NCBI GenBank assembly: GCA_021106655.1
Contig: JAIOTT010000010.1
Location: 1 to 9,611, forward strand
Direction of reading: 5' to 3'
DNA: 9,611 nt
Source: Bacteroidales bacterium
GTDB lineage: Bacteria > Bacteroidota > Bacteroidia > Bacteroidales > SMBSF77
The translations under genes were made by a program, and so were the position numbers. The notes beneath the pieces were generated by a model. That model ran no database searches and was not told where the DNA came from. It saw nothing but the letters and a program-made list of their open reading frames with translations. This document shows, in pieces, positions 5,696-9,611 of this stretch. The first letter of the stretch is position 1. Each line of letters begins with the position of its first letter.

Positions 5696-6451
5696 ATGGA
5701 CGCAAAAGAGATTAAAACCCAAATAGATTTAGATAATCTACCGCTTCATATTGCGATAATCATGGATGGTAATGGAAGGTGGGCAAAGAAAAAGGGTAAG
5801 TTAAGAATATTTGGTCATGAAAATGGAGTGAAATCTGTTAGGGAAACTGTTGAAGCTGCAGCCGAGCTTGGTATTAAATATTTGACACTCTATGCATTCT
5901 CAACCGAAAACTGGAATCGCCCGAAAGTTGAGATTAAAGCTTTGATGCGATTACTCGTTGGTGCACTAAATAATGAAACAAAAACACTAAATAATAATAA
6001 TATTCGTTTATCAGCCATCGGAGATTTAAAAAGCCTGGAATCCGGTGTTTATAAGCAATTGATGACAACTATTAATAAAACGGCTGATAATACGCGAATG
6101 ACATTAACCCTTGCTTTGAGCTATAGCTCCCGTTGGGAAATCGTTAATGCGACAAAGAAAATTGCCGATATGGTGAAACGCAATGAGATGTCGATCAATG
6201 AAATTTCACAGGATACGTTTCGTTCAAATCTCGAAACATCGGAATTTCCTGATCCGGAGTTATTGATAAGAACCAGCGGGGAATACAGGATCAGTAATTT
6301 TTTACTCTGGCAAATAGCATATGCAGAGTTATATTTCACTTCTAAATTGTGGCCCGATTTTAGGAAGGAAGATCTGTATATGGCCATAATCGATTATCAG
6401 AACCGTGAGAGAAGATTTGGTAAGACAAGCGAACAAATTTATAACGACTAA
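5696..6451 (+). CDS. uppS: Isoprenyl transferase / undecaprenyl diphosphate synthase
   Basis: UppS is the cis-prenyltransferase that extends farnesyl diphosphate with isopentenyl diphosphate to undecaprenyl diphosphate, the lipid carrier for peptidoglycan, O-antigen and capsule assembly. It acts at the inner face of the cytoplasmic membrane. Counting from the ATG at 5696 it has 251 residues, the usual length. IAIIMDGNGRWA (19-30) contains catalytic Asp24 and the diphosphate-binding GNGR; FGHENGVKSVRE, LTLYAFSTENWNRP, and RTSGEYRISNFLLWQIAYAE with the YFTSKLWPDF tail follow. All five conserved blocks are present. A GTG at 5693 is a possible alternative start one codon upstream. A TAAGTTTG box at 5678-5685 matches the -7 consensus but lies only 10 bp before the ATG, so an internal promoter is possible but weak. 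bamA begins 3 bp after the stop, indicating one transcript. Confidence 0.97.
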   Translation: MDAKEIKTQIDLDNLPLHIAIIMDGNGRWAKKKGKLRIFGHENGVKSVRETVEAAAELGIKYLTLYAFSTENWNRPKVEIKALMRLLVGALNNETKTLNNNNIRLSAIGDLKSLESGVYKQLMTTINKTADNTRMTLTLALSYSSRWEIVNATKKIADMVKRNEMSINEISQDTFRSNLETSEFPDPELLIRTSGEYRISNFLLWQIAYAELYFTSKLWPDFRKEDLYMAIIDYQNRERRFGKTSEQIYND

Positions 6452-6454
6452 GTA

Positions 6455-9070
6455 ATGAGATTGAGATATTTTCTGGTAATTATTCTTGCATTTATATGTA
6501 TAATCAACTCAAAAGCACAAGTCTCTATCGGGGAGGATATAAATAATGTTGATTATTCTGACCCACAGGAGTATGAAATTGGTGGAATAACAGTAACTGG
6601 TGTTAGCTATCTGGATAATAATGTGTTAATAGTCCTTTCAGGTCTTAGCGTCGGACAAAAACTATTTATTCCTGGGGATGAAATTACCCGCGCAATAGAA
6701 AAGTTATGGAAGCAGGGCCTTTTTGAAAATATCAGAATATCTGTTGAGAAAAAGCAAGGAAGAACAATCTTCCTGAATATTGATCTCCTTGAACGATCCA
6801 GATTATCAAAATATTCCTTCGACGGAATCTCTCGTGCCGATGCTGATAAAATCCGTGATATTATTAAACTCGTCAGAGGTGATGTAGTTACAGATAATGT
6901 TATTATCCGTACAAAAAATTCTATACTGACCTATTTTAATGATAAAGGATATCTCAATGCCGAAGTTGATATTATCCAGAAGGCAGATACTACTACTGAA
7001 AATACGAAAATGCTTTTTATTAATATAAATAAGAATAACAAGGTTAAAATAAATCAAATAAATGTAAGGGGTAATGAATATTTTAGTGATGAAAAAATTA
7101 AAAAATCCCTGAAAGATACAAAGGAACAAGGCGTTTTTAAACCATTTGATGTTCTCGATACCTTATTGTTAAATACCCCCAAATATGTTCTTCGCCTTGA
7201 TCCTAAAGGCTTGTTACAAACTACAGTTCTGACAGCTAAAAGTAAATTGAAACTCAGGATTTTTAAATCATCAAAATTTATTGAAGATGATTTTTATGAA
7301 GATAAGAAAGCTCTGATTGAAAAGTATAATGAACTAGGATTCAGGGACGCGAAAATTATTAATGATAGTATTTATAATATTGATGATCATTCAATAAATA
7401 TTGATATTAATGTTGATGAAGGAAAGAAATACTATTTTAGAAATATTAACTGGCTTGGCAATACAAAGTATACTTCTGAAGAATTAAACTTTATTTTAAA
7501 GATCAGAAAGGGAGATATATATAACCAAAAAATTCTTGATGCCAATTTATCTTTTAATCCGGAAGGATTTGATGTTAGCTCACTCTACCTTGATGATGGA
7601 TATCTTTTTTTCCAGGCTGTCCCTGTTGAGGTACTGGTCGAAAATGATTCTATTGATATAGAAATCAGAATACGTGAAGGTAAACAAGCCAGAATTAACA
7701 AAATATCAATTAAAGGGAATGTAAAAACTAACGATCATGTTATTATACGCGAAATAAGAACCAAACCGGGGCAATTATTCAGTAGATCAGATATTATACG
7801 AACAACAAGAGAGCTGGCTCAGTTAAAATATTTTAATCCTGAAACATTAAATCCTGTTCCTAAACCAAATCCTGTTGACGGCACTGTTGACATTGTTTAT
7901 GAAGTTGAAGAAACCTCTGCAGATCAAATTGAATTGTCAGGTGGCTGGGGTTATGGACGGATAATTGGAACCCTGGGTGTTTCTTTCAATAATTTTTCTA
8001 CTAGAAATATTTTTAAAAAGAACTCATGGAGACCTATTCCTGCAGGTGATGGACAAAAACTTAGCTTGCGCCTCCAATCATATGGTGTCGGCTATTTTAG
8101 TTATAGTGCTTCCTTTACTGAGCCATGGCTTGGTGGAAAGAAACCAAATTCCTTAAGCGTAACATACTTCCATTCAGTATATACAAATTCATTACCGAAA
8201 GCTGACCCTAACAGAGCCACTTTCATAATTAATGGAGTTTCTGTTGGATTAGGTAGAAGACTAAAATGGCCTGATGACTTCTTTACCTTGTACCAGAGCC
8301 TGAACTTTCAAAATTATGTTCTGGATAACTATGGTGGGATATTTTCATTTAATACAGGATATTCCAATAATTTTAATTATGGAATAATTATTAGCAGAAA
8401 CTCAATTGATGCACCAATTTACCCAAGATCAGGATCAGAAGTCTCTCTGTCGCTTAATGTAACCCCACCATATTCTGCATTTCAGAATAAGAATTATCTG
8501 ACAATGGAGGATGCTGAAAAATATAAATGGATAGAATATCATAAATGGAAAATTAAAATTGCTTGGTTTACTAAATTAGTTGGAAACCTTGTCATGAGTT
8601 CAAGATTTAAATTTGGTTTCCTCGGATCATATAATAAGGAGTTAGGAGTTACTCCTTTTGAACGCTTCTATCTTGGAGGTGATGGATTATCAGGATATAA
8701 CAATATGGATGGCCGTGAGCTTATCGGATTACGGGGTTATGGTAATAATACTTTAACTCCGGGTTATCCAAATTCTATTGGTGGAACCATTTATGATAAA
8801 TTTACTTTTGAACTGAGATACCCGCTTTCGCTAAACCCCAGTGCTACTATATATGGTATGGCATTTCTTGAAGCCGGAAATGCATGGATAGGTTTCGATA
8901 AATTTAACCCTTTCCAGGTATATAGAGCTGTTGGTTTTGGTGTAAGAATATTTTTACCTATGTTCGGAATACTTGGACTAGACTGGGGTTACGGAATTGA
9001 TGAAGTACCCGGAATTCCCGGAGCTAACGGTGGACAGTTTCATTTTTCAATTAATCAATCCATTGATTAA
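6455..9070 (+). CDS. bamA: Outer membrane protein assembly factor BamA (Omp85)
   Basis: BamA is the central subunit of the barrel-assembly machine that folds proteins into the outer membrane. The 871-residue precursor has a signal peptide (1-22, INSKAQ cleavage region), five POTRA domains at about 41-113, 114-194, 195-321, 322-406 and 407-486, and a 16-strand barrel from about 490 (GGWGYGRIIGTLGVSF). POTRA starts are marked by repeated xxxxGN or similar segments (ITVTGVSYL, YSFDGI, INVRGNEYF, INWLGNTKY, ISIKGNVKT). The barrel carries YLGGDGLSGY and LRGYG (759-763), the RGF/RGY loop motif that marks Omp85 proteins. POTRA3 is longer than the others, with extra residues before RIFKSSKFIE. The last residues, FHFSINQSID, lack the usual terminal aromatic, and their codons form a palindrome. 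The start is 3 bp after uppS with no Shine-Dalgarno, so translational coupling is likely. Confidence 0.96.
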   Translation: MRLRYFLVIILAFICIINSKAQVSIGEDINNVDYSDPQEYEIGGITVTGVSYLDNNVLIVLSGLSVGQKLFIPGDEITRAIEKLWKQGLFENIRISVEKKQGRTIFLNIDLLERSRLSKYSFDGISRADADKIRDIIKLVRGDVVTDNVIIRTKNSILTYFNDKGYLNAEVDIIQKADTTTENTKMLFININKNNKVKINQINVRGNEYFSDEKIKKSLKDTKEQGVFKPFDVLDTLLLNTPKYVLRLDPKGLLQTTVLTAKSKLKLRIFKSSKFIEDDFYEDKKALIEKYNELGFRDAKIINDSIYNIDDHSINIDINVDEGKKYYFRNINWLGNTKYTSEELNFILKIRKGDIYNQKILDANLSFNPEGFDVSSLYLDDGYLFFQAVPVEVLVENDSIDIEIRIREGKQARINKISIKGNVKTNDHVIIREIRTKPGQLFSRSDIIRTTRELAQLKYFNPETLNPVPKPNPVDGTVDIVYEVEETSADQIELSGGWGYGRIIGTLGVSFNNFSTRNIFKKNSWRPIPAGDGQKLSLRLQSYGVGYFSYSASFTEPWLGGKKPNSLSVTYFHSVYTNSLPKADPNRATFIINGVSVGLGRRLKWPDDFFTLYQSLNFQNYVLDNYGGIFSFNTGYSNNFNYGIIISRNSIDAPIYPRSGSEVSLSLNVTPPYSAFQNKNYLTMEDAEKYKWIEYHKWKIKIAWFTKLVGNLVMSSRFKFGFLGSYNKELGVTPFERFYLGGDGLSGYNNMDGRELIGLRGYGNNTLTPGYPNSIGGTIYDKFTFELRYPLSLNPSATIYGMAFLEAGNAWIGFDKFNPFQVYRAVGFGVRIFLPMFGILGLDWGYGIDEVPGIPGANGGQFHFSINQSID

Positions 9071-9072
9071 TT
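9049..9072. repeat. Perfect 11-bp inverted repeat spanning the bamA stop codon
   Basis: AATTAATCAAT (9049-9059) and ATTGATTAATT (9062-9072) are exact reverse complements separated by CC. The structure encodes the last residues of BamA (INQSID) and contains its TAA stop at 9068-9070. The tight 2-nt spacer suits a DNA dyad or cruciform better than a stable RNA hairpin, and only a weak T-rich run follows, so I do not call it a terminator. Confidence 0.75.
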
Positions 9073-9078
9073 AGTAAT

Positions 9079-9110
9079 TTTGTGATTTATAAAATTTGGT
9101 ATATTATTTG
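9079..9110 (+). promoter_or_regulatory. Candidate promoter for skp
   Basis: TTTG at 9079-9082 and ATTATTTG at 9103-9110 are separated by 20 bp. This fits the -33 TTTG and -7 TAnnTTTG spacing, with the TA of the -7 box not matching. Transcription from here would give a leader of roughly 70 nt that includes the hairpin and ribosome binding site before skp. Read-through from bamA is equally possible. Confidence 0.3.
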
Positions 9111-9150
9111 CAATCTGAAAGTAAAAGAATTTCAAAAATATAAATTAATA

Positions 9151-9177
9151 CACTGAATTGTTTTCAGTGAAAGGAGG
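9151..9177 (+). promoter_or_regulatory. Leader hairpin plus strong Shine-Dalgarno before skp
   Basis: CACTGAA (9151-9157) pairs perfectly with TTCAGTG (9163-9169) around a 5-nt loop. One base later comes AAGGAGG (9171-9177), a full Shine-Dalgarno core 6 nt before the ATG at 9184. None of the other eight genes here has a comparable site. The hairpin abuts but does not cover the ribosome binding site, so it could stabilise the mRNA or keep the site open. Confidence 0.6.
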
Positions 9178-9183
9178 AACAAA

Positions 9184-9611
9184 ATGAAAAAAGTAATTTT
9201 AACAGGTGTTTTTGTTTTAGCAACTTTAATGCTAACACATGCACAGAAATATGCATTTGTGGATACTGATTATATTCTGGAGAGTATTCCTGAATATACT
9301 GATGCTCAAGATGAGCTGAATGAGATTTCCATTCTATGGCAGAAAGAAATTGAAGAGAAATTTGCTGAAATTGATAAATTGTACAGATCGTATCAGGCTG
9401 ATGCTGTTCTTTTACCTGAAGATATGAAGAGAAAAAGAGAGGAAGCAATTATTAAAAAAGAAAAAGAAGCGAAAGAGCTCCAAAAGAAAAGATTTGGACA
9501 GGATGGAGATCTCTTTAAAAAACGCCAGGAACTTGTAAAACCAATACAGGATAAAATTTTTAATGCTATTGAGGAAATAGCAAGGCTTAAAAACTATGCA
9601 TTCGTATTTGA
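9184..9611 (+). CDS. skp: Skp/OmpH periplasmic chaperone (partial, runs off the right edge)
   Basis: Skp-family proteins are periplasmic chaperones that hold unfolded outer-membrane proteins on their way to BamA. The first 142 codons are present and the frame is open to the window end. Residues 1-20 are a signal peptide (MKK start, hydrophobic core, THA before Gln21). The mature N-terminus KYAFVDTDYILESIPEY is the typical Bacteroidota OmpH opening. Residues about 40-120 are a charged Lys/Glu-rich segment expected to form the coiled-coil tentacle (EIEEKFAEIDKLY, RKREEAIIKKEKEAKELQKK). KPIQDKIFNAIEEIARLKNYAFVF then returns to the body domain. The ATG at 9184 is fixed by the AAGGAGG 6 nt upstream and the signal peptide. 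It lies 113 bp after bamA in the same direction, a classic functional pairing. The missing part should be only a few tens of residues, judged by family length. Confidence 0.92.
   Translation, partial: MKKVILTGVFVLATLMLTHAQKYAFVDTDYILESIPEYTDAQDELNEISILWQKEIEEKFAEIDKLYRSYQADAVLLPEDMKRKREEAIIKKEKEAKELQKKRFGQDGDLFKKRQELVKPIQDKIFNAIEEIARLKNYAFVF

Noticed and set aside
6121..6387. Minus-strand 88-codon open frame inside uppS
   Set aside because: It is fully antisense to the conserved C-terminal half of uppS. Low GC and codon bias make such shadows common.
9164..9448. Minus-strand 94-codon open frame at the right end
   Set aside because: It is antisense to the clear skp frame (signal peptide, family motifs, Shine-Dalgarno), and its translation has no recognisable features.

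Overview
The window is chromosomal DNA of a Bacteroidota bacterium, most likely Bacteroidales-like. The evidence is low GC, almost no Shine-Dalgarno sequences, several TAnnTTTG promoter boxes, a type IX secretion system (T9SS) C-terminal sorting domain protein, and the gene order porG-like, uppS, bamA, skp. From memory this order matches the Porphyromonas gingivalis porG region; I could not check it here. Most of the window is conserved housekeeping and envelope-biogenesis sequence, with accessory elements in the gaps between genes.

Layout. Positions 1-120 are the 3' end of a group II intron on the + strand, with recognisable domains V and VI; its body and any reverse transcriptase lie left of the window. 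Positions 121-301 hold no gene, only short degenerate repeats. A minus-strand block follows (302-2982): an alpha/beta hydrolase, a secreted T9SS-sorted protein of unknown function, and pdxJ (vitamin B6 synthesis). A 66-bp divergent promoter region separates it from a plus-strand block (3049 to the right edge): a CBS-CBS-ACT-like protein, NAD kinase, a PorG/DUF6089 outer-membrane barrel, undecaprenyl diphosphate synthase, BamA, and the first 142 codons of a Skp/OmpH chaperone cut by the window edge.

How the genes work together. PorG, UppS, BamA and Skp form an envelope cluster. UppS makes the lipid carrier for peptidoglycan and O-antigen, Skp carries outer-membrane proteins across the periplasm, BamA inserts them, and PorG is a barrel client that is also part of T9SS. 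The protein at 1188-2099 is a predicted cargo of that system.

The least explained structure is a family of polarised 9-nt micro-repeats (consensus about AGTGMCTAR, always ending in AGTTA) at three intergenic loci. One copy supplies the pdxJ stop codon, and two inverted copies flank the T9SS cargo gene. Other items are an 11-bp perfect palindrome across the bamA stop codon and a strong Shine-Dalgarno next to a hairpin before skp, unusual in this phylum. I see no wholly new system; the intron tail and the micro-repeats are the parts most worth following up.
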